Part shown: positions 43,464-51,986 of the stretch, one piece after another
Numbering within the stretch: the stretch's first letter is position 1
Layout: the number at the start of each line of letters is the position of its first letter
DNA from: Flavobacteriaceae bacterium GSB9
GTDB lineage: Bacteria; Bacteroidota; Bacteroidia; Flavobacteriales; Flavobacteriaceae
DNA length: 64,000 bases
Direction of reading: 5' to 3'
Assembly (NCBI GenBank): GCA_022749295.1
Contig: CP062007.1
Span: forward strand, 744,001-808,000
Notes under the pieces: generated by a model
Told to the model about the DNA's origin: nothing
Databases searched by the model: none
What the model saw: the letters and a program-made list of their open reading frames with translations, nothing else
Translations under genes and position numbers: made by a program

Positions 43464-46382
43464 TTAATCAACTATTGCTTCATAAATAAGTCGTTGTATT
43501 TCTGTTCTAATGTTTTTTCTCAATAATAAATTCTTTCCTGCAGTTGGATAAGTTCGATTGGCCAAGAACACATAAACTATCTCCTCTTCGGGATCGGCCC
43601 AAGCGTAAGTGCCTGTAAAGCCCGAATGCCCAAAACTTGTCATGGAAATACATCCACAAGTTGGTCCTGCTTCACCCAATTGTGGTTTATCAAAACCAAC
43701 TCCTCTTCTGTTATTGTTGCTACAGTAGTAACATTTATTAAACTTTTCGATGGTTTCGGGTTTAAAAAATCGTTTTCCGCCATAAAACCCTTTTTGCAAA
43801 TACATTTGCATTATTTTGGCGACATCGTTGGCATTACTAAAAACCCCGGCATGCCCTCCTATTCCATTTTGCATAGCAGCCCCCATATCGTGTACATAGC
43901 CATGCACCACTTGGTACCTGTAATAATCGTCTACTTCGGTAGGCACAATTTTTTTGCTACTTACTTTATGATAGGGATTATACATTGTGTAATTGGCTCC
44001 CAAAGGCTCATAAAAATGAGATTGCGTTAATTGTTCTAGAGTTCTGTCGTAATGATATTCAATAAATTTCTTTAGAATATAATACGGAAAGTCGCTATAA
44101 CGATAGCGCAATGTTGATAGCAATTCAGAATTTTTTATGATTTCAGGGATTGAGTCTTGATAATCTGTGCGCATGTACAGGTTTTTTGCGACCTCAACAT
44201 TAAAATCATCACTGCGTTCGGTTCTGTAATATTTAGGGCTTGGGCGTTTAGTTACAGAATCTAAAGTGCGGTAATAAAACGGTTCCCAAGGGCGTAACCG
44301 TGCATAATGCGAAAGCATACTTTTTAAGGTGATGTTTTCTTTATTTGACCCTTTGTACTCTGGCAAAATTTCGGGAAGTTTTGTTTCCAAAGAAACGATA
44401 CCTTCTTCCTCAAGTTCCATGAGTAATGGTAAGGTTGACAGTATTTTAGTGAGCGAAGCTAAATCATAGATATTGTCAAAAGCTACTTTTTCTTTTCCTT
44501 CATAGGTGTGCTTTCCAAAATTTTTATTGTAAATCACCTTTCCTTTTCTGGCTACCAACAATTGAATTCCAGGTGTCATCATAGAATCCACAGCGATTTG
44601 CGCTAAAGAATCGACATGTTTTAATTTTAATGAACTCATGCCAACACGTTCCGGAATGGTATAGCCAAGCCTTTCAATTGCGTTTAAGCTAATGCCCAAT
44701 CCAGCTTTAAAATAAGGCTCTATGGAAACGGGAAGCGCTCCTTTGGCCTCAATGGCACCAAATATTAATTGCGCGGATTTTTGCTGAGCTACCTTGCTGT
44801 TTTGGTAACTTACAATAATACTTGAGATATTATCAATATTTTTTAAATCTGAAAGTGCATAAGGTTTAACGAATGCATCTAAAACAACGGTCGTATTCTT
44901 GGCAATTTCATCTATCCAAACCAATTCCTGTTTAGAAAACGAATAAGCTTTCCAAGGGCTTTCATTTGAACGATGAAAACCAATGATAACCGTATTGTAC
45001 GGTTTTAATTTCCCTTTTAAACCAAATAGATTATCGGCTTCTATTAAATGGACTTTACCGTATTTTTTCAGTTCGTCGTAAAATGGCGTACCATCAGCAT
45101 CACCAAATTTCACATAAGCGATTGATTTGGTTTCTAAATCTCTAAATGGCACCAAATCGTTGTCATTTTTTACAACAGTGATGGCGTTTTCAAATAGTTC
45201 TTCACTTAAAGCATCGTCTTTAATTCGATTTAAATCGTTTGACAAATTGCGCATTCCAATAGGTTTGTAATTCTGTAAACCTACCTTGTACTTTGCCATT
45301 AATATTTTTTTTACTGAATGTTCTAATCGAGATTCACTGACATCGCCATTGTTATAAGCATCAATAATTTTTGATATCCCCACGCCAACATCTTCAGACA
45401 TCAGCATAACATCATTACCCGCCATAAAGGCTGCTAAATCTATTTCACCGGTTTCATCAAAATTAGCCGCGCCCTTCATGGTAAGTGCATCGGTAAAAAT
45501 AAGCCCTTGAAAACCTAGTCTTTCTTTTAAAATATGGGTTACCACATTTTTTGATAGTGATGACGGGTAGCCCTCGCGAGACTCCAAGCTTGGCACATTC
45601 AAATGGGCTACCATAACACTGGACAGACCTTCCTTTATTAATTTCTTATACGGATAAAGTTCTATGGAATCGATTCGTTTTTCGCTAAAACCAATTGTAG
45701 GTAAAGTTTTATGTGAATCTTGATTGGTATCGCCATGCCCCGGAAAATGTTTCGCATTGGCCAAAACTCCTGCACTTTGCATCCCTTTCATAAATGCTGA
45801 AGCCTTTTCGGTAACGTTATCCCTATCCTCACCAAACGAACGATTCCCAATTATAGGGTTTTGGGGGTTAGTATTGATATCTACCACAGGAGCAAAATTA
45901 AAATGCACCCCAAGCCGCTTACAGTGCTCACCTATTTGACGTCCCGTTTGCTCAACCAGTTTGTTGTCTTTTATGGCGCCAAGTGTCATATTCCACGGAA
46001 AGGCATAAGTAGAATCTAGCCGCATGCTTAAGCCCCATTCGGCATCCATACCAATTAGCAACGGAATTTTTGAAGCGGCCTGTAATTCATTATTGAGTTT
46101 TGCCTGTCGGAAAGGTCCACCATTGGAGTAAATTATACCTCCAATGTGATAATCTGTAATAAGCTTTACCGTTTTATTTTTTGAGGCTAAATTCTGATTG
46201 GACATGACTTGAATCATGTACAATTGTCCAACTTTTTCTTGTAACGTTAGTGACGAATATACGCTGTCAACCCATTTTTTTTGAGCATTTACATCATCAG
46301 CCAACAATGGATTTATTCCAACTTGTGAATGAACAAATGAAACCAAAAAGAAAAGAAAAAAACCTAAATAGATTCGACGCAT
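43464..46382 (-). CDS. fusion of a GH3 N-acetylglucosaminidase-like domain with a serine beta-lactamase-like domain
   Basis: I use the ATG at 46382 (972 residues) because it opens a clean signal peptide (RRIYLGFFLFFLVSFVHSQ). The longer reading adds 16 residues with no signal features. First half: glycoside hydrolase family 3, with KHFPGHGDTNQDSH near 211-224 (the His/Asp dyad region of NagZ) and FTDALTMKGA with the likely nucleophile Asp. Second half: class C beta-lactamase / DD-peptidase fold with SLTK (Ser643, Lys646), a Tyr-containing RYSD motif and GHSG near the end. Both domains act on cell-wall fragments, so the exported protein probably trims peptidoglycan or recycles muropeptides. 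The architecture is known in Bacteroidota. Confidence 0.87.
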   Translation of the reverse strand: MRRIYLGFFLFFLVSFVHSQVGINPLLADDVNAQKKWVDSVYSSLTLQEKVGQLYMIQVMSNQNLASKNKTVKLITDYHIGGIIYSNGGPFRQAKLNNELQAASKIPLLIGMDAEWGLSMRLDSTYAFPWNMTLGAIKDNKLVEQTGRQIGEHCKRLGVHFNFAPVVDINTNPQNPIIGNRSFGEDRDNVTEKASAFMKGMQSAGVLANAKHFPGHGDTNQDSHKTLPTIGFSEKRIDSIELYPYKKLIKEGLSSVMVAHLNVPSLESREGYPSSLSKNVVTHILKERLGFQGLIFTDALTMKGAANFDETGEIDLAAFMAGNDVMLMSEDVGVGISKIIDAYNNGDVSESRLEHSVKKILMAKYKVGLQNYKPIGMRNLSNDLNRIKDDALSEELFENAITVVKNDNDLVPFRDLETKSIAYVKFGDADGTPFYDELKKYGKVHLIEADNLFGLKGKLKPYNTVIIGFHRSNESPWKAYSFSKQELVWIDEIAKNTTVVLDAFVKPYALSDLKNIDNISSIIVSYQNSKVAQQKSAQLIFGAIEAKGALPVSIEPYFKAGLGISLNAIERLGYTIPERVGMSSLKLKHVDSLAQIAVDSMMTPGIQLLVARKGKVIYNKNFGKHTYEGKEKVAFDNIYDLASLTKILSTLPLLMELEEEGIVSLETKLPEILPEYKGSNKENITLKSMLSHYARLRPWEPFYYRTLDSVTKRPSPKYYRTERSDDFNVEVAKNLYMRTDYQDSIPEIIKNSELLSTLRYRYSDFPYYILKKFIEYHYDRTLEQLTQSHFYEPLGANYTMYNPYHKVSSKKIVPTEVDDYYRYQVVHGYVHDMGAAMQNGIGGHAGVFSNANDVAKIMQMYLQKGFYGGKRFFKPETIEKFNKCYYCSNNNRRGVGFDKPQLGEAGPTCGCISMTSFGHSGFTGTYAWADPEEEIVYVFLANRTYPTAGKNLLLRKNIRTEIQRLIYEAIVD

Positions 46383-46497
46383 AAAATATTTATTAAGGGG
46401 AATTATTAGTTTCACTAATAATCGTGCCAAAATAATGTTTTTAAAAAGAAGATAAAAAGACTTTAAGATAGATTTATAAAGAAAAGATCACCAAAGC

Positions 46498-46983
46498 TTA
46501 CTTTAAAAATCGACTGTGCCAACTGTCGGACGCGGGTACTTCCCAGTTTTCATTAAACTCCGCAATGTTGGTAACCAAATTATTAAAAACAATTGTATTT
46601 TTTGATACTGCTTTATCTTTAGCCATTTTCCTAAAATCAGAAAGCGGTTTGTAAGCTATAAAATCGCCTTGCTTGTAAGATACGTTCATTTTATCCATTA
46701 AATCTACGTTGTAGTCTTTTTCAAGTTCTTGGATAAATCGTACCGAAGCATCAATTGAGCACCCTGATGCACTATTTAAGTTTTGATTTACACTAATAAC
46801 TATAAAGCGCTTATATTTAATAACATATCCAGCTTGCAAATTACTTCCATGGGCTGTCCAGTTTTCTATAAACGTATCTAACCTCTGCTTAATCTCTTCT
46901 ATTTCTTCTAGTGTAAAAGAACGACTCGCTTGATAAATCCAAACTCTTGATTCCTCCGGTAATGTATTAAAATCAACTAACAT
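46498..46983 (-). CDS. conserved flavobacterial protein of unknown function
   Basis: A 161-residue soluble protein with no signal peptide. I know close relatives mainly under the name 'ABC transporter ATPase', but no Walker A, Walker B or signature motif is present here, so that label is not supported. Visible blocks are SRVWIYQASRSFT, IENWTAHGSNLQAG and ASGCSIDASVRFIQELE, the last containing the only conserved-looking Cys. It overlaps the zinc-ribbon gene upstream by one base and is the last gene of the group starting with the amidase at 51822. Confidence 0.65.
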   Translation of the reverse strand: MLVDFNTLPEESRVWIYQASRSFTLEEIEEIKQRLDTFIENWTAHGSNLQAGYVIKYKRFIVISVNQNLNSASGCSIDASVRFIQELEKDYNVDLMDKMNVSYKQGDFIAYKPLSDFRKMAKDKAVSKNTIVFNNLVTNIAEFNENWEVPASDSWHSRFLK

Positions 46984-47480
46984 TAAATGTTGTATTTTTT
47001 CTTAAACTTTTCAGATAATTTATAATTATAAATACTATAAATTAAACTTCCCAAAATTAATAATTTAAAAATAATTCCTTGAAATAGTGTCCTTGGGTCA
47101 ATAAGGTAATTTATTGTGTAAATAAAAAGCAATAAAGCCAAAGGTATGCTCAAAAAAAGTAAAGGAGATTTTTTAACTAAAAATCCACAAATCAAAATTA
47201 CCAAAATTACAATTACACTAAACGATAATGCAAAAATATCTTGCTTTAAATATTGAAAATTTACAATTACTCCAACTAAATAAAAGGCCGCGGCTAAATA
47301 TAAAAAATTTTGGCTTTTAGTTAAAGAATCTTCAGAATCTGTTATTATTCCTTTTTGACCTATAAACTTACCTATGTGAATTGATTTTTCTTTGTCCGAT
47401 CCATTAAATGGAAACTCACATCTAACACAAGAATCAATATCCGTTTCATTAACGTTTTTGCAGGCAGGGCAATTTTTCAT
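46983..47480 (-). CDS. zinc-ribbon membrane protein of unknown function
   Basis: A 165-residue protein. The N-terminus carries a zinc-ribbon with two Cys pairs (CPACKN at 4-9 and CVRCEF at 18-23). After a short linker come about four membrane helices (near 60-77, 82-103, 107-127 and 134-150) and a basic tail KKKYNI. The ribbon would face the cytoplasm. No family name comes to mind. The start lies 2 bases from the stop of the Fe-S protein gene and the stop overlaps the next gene by a base, so it is firmly in the operon. Confidence 0.65.
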   Translation of the reverse strand: MKNCPACKNVNETDIDSCVRCEFPFNGSDKEKSIHIGKFIGQKGIITDSEDSLTKSQNFLYLAAAFYLVGVIVNFQYLKQDIFALSFSVIVILVILICGFLVKKSPLLFLSIPLALLLFIYTINYLIDPRTLFQGIIFKLLILGSLIYSIYNYKLSEKFKKKYNI

Positions 47481-47482
47481 AT

Positions 47483-48277
47483 TTATGAATCTTGTGCATT
47501 AGCAATTAACTCGGCCACATCCATAACGCTGATATCATTTTCTCTCTCTTTAGCTTTCAAGCCATCGGTCATCATTGTATTGCAATATGGACACCCCGTT
47601 GCGATTACATTAGGGTTGGTTTGAAGGGCATCTTCTGTTCGCAATACATTAACGTCTTTATCACCTTTTTCAGGCTCTTTAAACATTTGTGCACCTCCAG
47701 CTCCACAACACAAAGCTGTTCTGCGATTACGTTTCATTTCTTGCAATTCGACACCAAGCATTTTCAACAAATTTCTTGGTGCTTCAAAAACACTGTTGGC
47801 TCTTCCTAAATAGCAGGGATCATGAAACGTAATGCGCTTACCTTTATATACCGAATCACTTTTTATTTTTAATTTCCCAGAGTTTATCAATTCCTCGATG
47901 AATTGTGTATGGTGCTGCACTTGGTAGTTGCCGCCTAAACTGGGATATTCATTCTTCAGGGTGTTATACGAATGCGGACAAGCTGTAACGATGCGTTTTA
48001 CTTCGTAAGCATTTAAAACTTCGATATTAGCAACAGCCTGCATTTGAAATAAAAATTCGTTACCGGCACGTTTGGCGACATCGCCGGTACAACTTTCTTC
48101 GGTTCCTAAAACGGCAAAATCGACTTGGGCTTCGTTAAGCAGTTTAACAAAGGCCCTGGTTATTTTTTTTGCTCTTTCGTCGTAGCTTCCAGCCGACCCT
48201 ACCCAGAACAAAATTTCAGGCTGCTTCCCTTCTGCCATACATTCTGCCATGGTTGACACTTTTAGTATTTCACTCAT
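47483..48277 (-). CDS. Fe-S protein with CCG domains (heterodisulfide-reductase-like)
   Basis: A 264-residue soluble electron-transfer protein. Seen: the two cysteine-rich CCG-type motifs, one around HDPCYLGRANSVFE ... LCCGAGG and the other ending CPYCNTMM. Such domains hold an unusual Fe-S cluster in HdrB, GlpC and LutA. Downstream of a membrane-bound partner with two 4Fe-4S clusters (48388-49701), it probably forms a two-part oxidoreductase that passes electrons to or from the quinone pool. Substrate unknown. The gap between the two genes contains a palindromic element. Confidence 0.8.
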   Translation of the reverse strand: MSEILKVSTMAECMAEGKQPEILFWVGSAGSYDERAKKITRAFVKLLNEAQVDFAVLGTEESCTGDVAKRAGNEFLFQMQAVANIEVLNAYEVKRIVTACPHSYNTLKNEYPSLGGNYQVQHHTQFIEELINSGKLKIKSDSVYKGKRITFHDPCYLGRANSVFEAPRNLLKMLGVELQEMKRNRRTALCCGAGGAQMFKEPEKGDKDVNVLRTEDALQTNPNVIATGCPYCNTMMTDGLKAKERENDISVMDVAELIANAQDS

Positions 48278-48300
48278 AAATAACCGTTTTTTTGTGCTTC

Positions 48301-48374
48301 GCGTTAGGGATTGAGACTTTGTTGGAGCGCCTTACAGAGCGCGACTGCCGAAAGCCCGACCCTTTGGGTAACGC
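48301..48374. repeat. REP-like palindromic intergenic element
   Basis: A GC-rich island in an AT-rich gap. It is bounded by GCGTTA (48301-48306) and TAACGC (48369-48374) as an inverted pair, with an inner GCGC-cttacaga-GCGC hairpin near 48327-48342 and a GTCGGGCTTTCGGCAG-like core on the minus strand. From memory this resembles a repeated intergenic element found many times in flavobacterial genomes. Only one copy is in this window. Confidence 0.5.
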
Positions 48375-48387
48375 CAAAATTATTTTT

Positions 48388-49701
48388 TTATTCGTCTTTC
48401 CAGTTTAATCGGTCCATTTGATTGTATGGCCAAGGCGCTCCATTATTTTCGATGTTGGCCATCATGTTATTAAGTTCGGCTGGTGCGGCACTTTGCTCCA
48501 TAACGAGGTAACGTCGCATCTCTAAGATAATGGATAGCGGGTCTATGCTAACCGGACAAGCCTCCACACAGGCGTTGCAAGTAGTACAAGCCCAAAGCTC
48601 TTCTCTGGTGATGTAATCGTCCAATAACTGTTTGCTGTCGTCTTTGAATTCACCGTTGTTGGCATCCATATTTTTACCAACTTCCTCCAACCTATCTCGC
48701 GTATCCATCATGATCTTTCGAGGCGATAATTTTTTTCCTGTTAAATTGGCTGGGCATTCGCTGGTGCATCGCCCACACTCGGTACATGTGTAAGCATTAA
48801 GTAACTGTACCCAATTTAAATCCTGAACATCGCTAGCTCCAAATTTTGCAGGCATTTCGTCTTCTTCGCCTTCAGCCGGAGCCGCAAAGGGATCGGCATT
48901 GGGGTCCATCATCATTTTAACCTCATTGGTTACGGCCTCAAGGTTATTCATTTGACCTTTTGGGGTTAACTTGCCGTAATATGTGTTTGGAAAAGCCAAT
49001 AAAATATGTAAATGCTTAGAAAAATATAGGTAATTTAAAAATATCAATATCCCTACAATGTGAAGCCACCAAGCGGCACGTTCGATGACAAGCAAACTCG
49101 ACTCTGACACACCGGCAAACCAAGGCGCTATATACTGGCTGATGATATTTCCTGAATTTAATTGCTGAAACTCCACATCGGTGGCGTTCATAATGAGGAA
49201 CAGCACCATTAAAACCATTTCGAAATACAGGATGAAATTACCATCGTTTTTAGGCCATGCAGTCATTTCACTTTTCCAAAAGCGCGCTAATTTTATTATG
49301 TTTCTGCGTATCCAGAAAACAATAACAGCAACAAAAACCAAAATGGCCAATATCTCAAAAACACCAATTAAAAACCCGTAAACCGATTTAGGCAATACCT
49401 TTAGACCAACACGATGGGTTCCAAAAATACCATCGATAATAATTTCTAAAACCTCAAGGTTGATTACAATAAAACCAATATAAACTATTACATGCAATAT
49501 GCCAGCAACAGGACGTCTAACCATTTTGCTCTGCCCCAAAGCTATACGAGCCATATTACGCCAACGTTCTGGTTTATTATCGCTTACATCTACATCTTGA
49601 CCCAGCTTAATATTCCGGATCAATCTTTTTACATTTTTTGCGAAATAGCCAATACCAAGTATAAGTACAACAGCAAAAATTACGTTGGGTAGATAATTCA
49701 T
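48388..49701 (-). CDS. membrane Fe-S oxidoreductase subunit (4Fe-4S dicluster plus quinone-reducing helices)
   Basis: A 437-residue protein. N-terminal part: five to six membrane helices with His residues, like the gamma subunit of nitrate reductase or HdrE, suited to bind haem b and react with menaquinone. C-terminal part: two 4Fe-4S motifs, CTECGRCTSECP and CTTCNACVEACP. This is the membrane partner of the CCG protein encoded next. It could oxidise a small metabolite such as lactate or glycolate, or be a general electron link. Neither is shown by the sequence. Upstream is the MCE gene, 12 bases away. Confidence 0.82.
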   Translation of the reverse strand: MNYLPNVIFAVVLILGIGYFAKNVKRLIRNIKLGQDVDVSDNKPERWRNMARIALGQSKMVRRPVAGILHVIVYIGFIVINLEVLEIIIDGIFGTHRVGLKVLPKSVYGFLIGVFEILAILVFVAVIVFWIRRNIIKLARFWKSEMTAWPKNDGNFILYFEMVLMVLFLIMNATDVEFQQLNSGNIISQYIAPWFAGVSESSLLVIERAAWWLHIVGILIFLNYLYFSKHLHILLAFPNTYYGKLTPKGQMNNLEAVTNEVKMMMDPNADPFAAPAEGEEDEMPAKFGASDVQDLNWVQLLNAYTCTECGRCTSECPANLTGKKLSPRKIMMDTRDRLEEVGKNMDANNGEFKDDSKQLLDDYITREELWACTTCNACVEACPVSIDPLSIILEMRRYLVMEQSAAPAELNNMMANIENNGAPWPYNQMDRLNWKDE

Positions 49702-49713
49702 ATCAAAAATGGA

Positions 49714-50676
49714 TTATTTATCGTCTTCAATTTCGTTACCCTCGGCATCATAGCGTTTAGCCTTTCTTCCAAATAAAGAAAAATGTACGTAACGTTTCGG
49801 GTTTAATTTCATGTCTTGCAACAACTGCTCTAATTGCAAAGTTGCGCCTTCAAGGTTGTTGTACAACCCTTCATCCTTTAACAATTTGCCCAAAGACCCA
49901 TTTCCGTTTTCCATGCCTCCCATAATTTGATTGAAATTGGACAAGGTCGATTCAAGATCTGCTATCGTTTTATCTAGATTGGATTCGGATACTTTATTGG
50001 TAATGGCCGCTAAATTAACTGTAAGTTTATTAGCATTTGAAAGCACGCTGTCAATATTCTTTTTGTTTGACTCAACCATTTCATTTATAGATTCTGATGT
50101 GCCTTTAAATGACTTAATAGTTGAACTTAATTCAGCGATGCTATTTTTTAAATTTGTTTTGGTTTTTTCGTCAAATACATCATTCATATTAGTTAACACA
50201 CCGTCAGCGCTCACCATCATTTTTTCAATCTTTTCTTGCAATGGCGTTAACCTTTGGTTCACCAATTCAGATAGGCCATCTTTGGTGCTACCCTTAAGTA
50301 AATCGCCATTTTTGGCCTGTTCGGCACCATCAAATGCTGGCACGATAGCTATGGCCTTACCGCCGATAAGCCCTGTTTCGTACAGTTCGGCTTTACTGTT
50401 TTTTGAAAAAGGAAAATCGCTGTTTACCAACAGTTCTACCATTAGCTTACCCGAGCCATCGTCTTTAAAGGTTATATTTGTAACCTTTCCAACGCTTAAA
50501 CCGTTAATGGTCACGGGCATTGAAGGCGTTAACCCTTCAACATTATCGTACGTAGTGTAAAGTGTTATTGATTTATCAAATAAGTTTTGGCCTTTTAGGT
50601 AATTAAACCCGAAAACGAAGAGTGCAATTCCTAATACGACTAATATACCTGTTTTTACTTCTCTGGTTATTTTCAA
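49714..50676 (-). CDS. MCE-domain (MlaD-like) lipid transport protein
   Basis: A 320-residue protein with a single N-terminal membrane helix (about 9-27), an MCE domain (about 35-115, with SMPVTINGLSVGKV), then a long helical/coiled-coil region rich in Asn/Ser (about 150-275). MCE proteins form rings that carry lipids between membranes. The usual permease (MlaE) and ATPase (MlaF) genes are not adjacent. The start appears to be TTG at 50676: it gives MKITREVKTGILV, the common opening of this family in flavobacteria, and no ATG is suitably placed. It is 51 bases downstream of the amidase gene. Confidence 0.83.
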   Translation of the reverse strand: MKITREVKTGILVVLGIALFVFGFNYLKGQNLFDKSITLYTTYDNVEGLTPSMPVTINGLSVGKVTNITFKDDGSGKLMVELLVNSDFPFSKNSKAELYETGLIGGKAIAIVPAFDGAEQAKNGDLLKGSTKDGLSELVNQRLTPLQEKIEKMMVSADGVLTNMNDVFDEKTKTNLKNSIAELSSTIKSFKGTSESINEMVESNKKNIDSVLSNANKLTVNLAAITNKVSESNLDKTIADLESTLSNFNQIMGGMENGNGSLGKLLKDEGLYNNLEGATLQLEQLLQDMKLNPKRYVHFSLFGRKAKRYDAEGNEIEDDK

Positions 50677-50727
50677 AATATATGAATTTGGTAAACAAAT
50701 TTAATATAAATTTAAAAAGAACAGGCT

Positions 50728-51822
50728 TTAATTTGCAGTTGATTTTAGGGCTTCTGCCAAGGCTATCTTTTTACCATCTTTAAACGCCACGATAAAACTC
50801 GACCCATAACCTTTTTTTCTGGCCTCTGTTTCAAATTGTTGCGCTTGGCTATAACTAGAGGATTGCCCATAAAAATATTTAAAAAGACTGCCTTCTTTTA
50901 TTTTTGAAATTTGTTCTAAACCCTTAAAATTATAAGGTTTTGTATCCAACGATTTTGAACTGGCGGCAATTTGCACTTTAAATGTAATATCGTTTGAAAC
51001 GGCTGTTTTTGTTCCTTGTTCTCTTAAAAGCACTTCACTCCCCACATGGGTGTCTAAGCCATTTTTGTATTCTAAAATAGCGTTAACGATAGACGTTGCT
51101 ATTTCATTTTGTCCGCGTTTTGAGTTTAAATAATCTCCTTCTTTCCTATAAGTCAAGAACCCCATTTCAACCAATACACTTGGCATAACCGTTTGGTGCA
51201 ACACTATAAAACCAGCCTGCTTAACCCCTCTATTTTTACGTTTCAAAGTATTTGTAAACTTATCTTGAATAAGACTGGCCAATAAAATACTTTGGTCTAA
51301 ATACTCTTCTTGGCTCAAAAGGATGCTCATTACAGATTCTGGCGAATTGGGGTCGAAGCCTTCATAATTTTGCTCGTAATCATCTTCCATGAAAATAACC
51401 GAGTTTTCCTTTTTGGCGACTTCAAAATTAGTTTTGTTCCTGTGTGTTCCTAAAACAAAGGTTTCCGTTCCGTGGGCACTCGAATTGTGTGAATTACAAT
51501 GTACAGAAACAAACAAATCGGCTTTAGCTTTGTTTGCTATCTTTCCTCTAACAAACAAATCTATAAATTTATCTGTTTTGCGTGTATAAACTACCTTTAT
51601 GCCTGGGTATTTCTCTAGAGCCTCTCCTACTGCCAAAACAACTTTTAGAGCAATGTCTTTTTCTTTAAAGCCATTCCCCATATTGCCAGGATCTTTTCCG
51701 CCATGTCCAGCGTCAAGAACCACAACAAATTTTTTGCTGTCGTTGTCTATATTTTCACTAAATGAAGAAAATGTTAAGACAGCTATAAAAGATACGAAAA
51801 GTAATATGTGATGCGTTTTCAT
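50728..51822 (-). CDS. N-acetylmuramoyl-L-alanine amidase with C-terminal SPOR-like domain
   Basis: A 364-residue exported cell-wall hydrolase that splits the bond between muramic acid and L-Ala. Signal sequence 1-22. Amidase_3 domain: LDAGHGGKDPG at 36-46 with zinc ligand His40, Glu54 in KEKD, a VHCNSH His near 109, and the catalytic Glu in LVEMGFLT near 220. The last 80 residues (FKVQIAASSKSLDTKP onward) look like a SPOR domain that recognises denuded glycan at division sites. It probably heads a minus-strand operon with the MCE and Fe-S genes and diverges from lptD, a cell-envelope neighbourhood. Confidence 0.9.
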   Translation of the reverse strand: MKTHHILLFVSFIAVLTFSSFSENIDNDSKKFVVVLDAGHGGKDPGNMGNGFKEKDIALKVVLAVGEALEKYPGIKVVYTRKTDKFIDLFVRGKIANKAKADLFVSVHCNSHNSSAHGTETFVLGTHRNKTNFEVAKKENSVIFMEDDYEQNYEGFDPNSPESVMSILLSQEEYLDQSILLASLIQDKFTNTLKRKNRGVKQAGFIVLHQTVMPSVLVEMGFLTYRKEGDYLNSKRGQNEIATSIVNAILEYKNGLDTHVGSEVLLREQGTKTAVSNDITFKVQIAASSKSLDTKPYNFKGLEQISKIKEGSLFKYFYGQSSSYSQAQQFETEARKKGYGSSFIVAFKDGKKIALAEALKSTAN

Positions 51823-51986
51823 TTGATATAGTATAATTTTGAACGGCGCAAACCCGTTTTCAATGTGTACTGCTAAAGTTTAAACGGTCATTTAAATCGC
51901 TTTATTTCGCAATAACAATGAACAGGTTTTTAATTTTGAATTTTTTAATTGAATATTAAATCAATCCCAGAAAAATATATGTAATT

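Noticed and set aside
46383-46430. Longer N-terminus of the glycosidase/beta-lactamase fusion
   Set aside because: Starting at 46430 would bury the clear signal peptide that begins at 46382.
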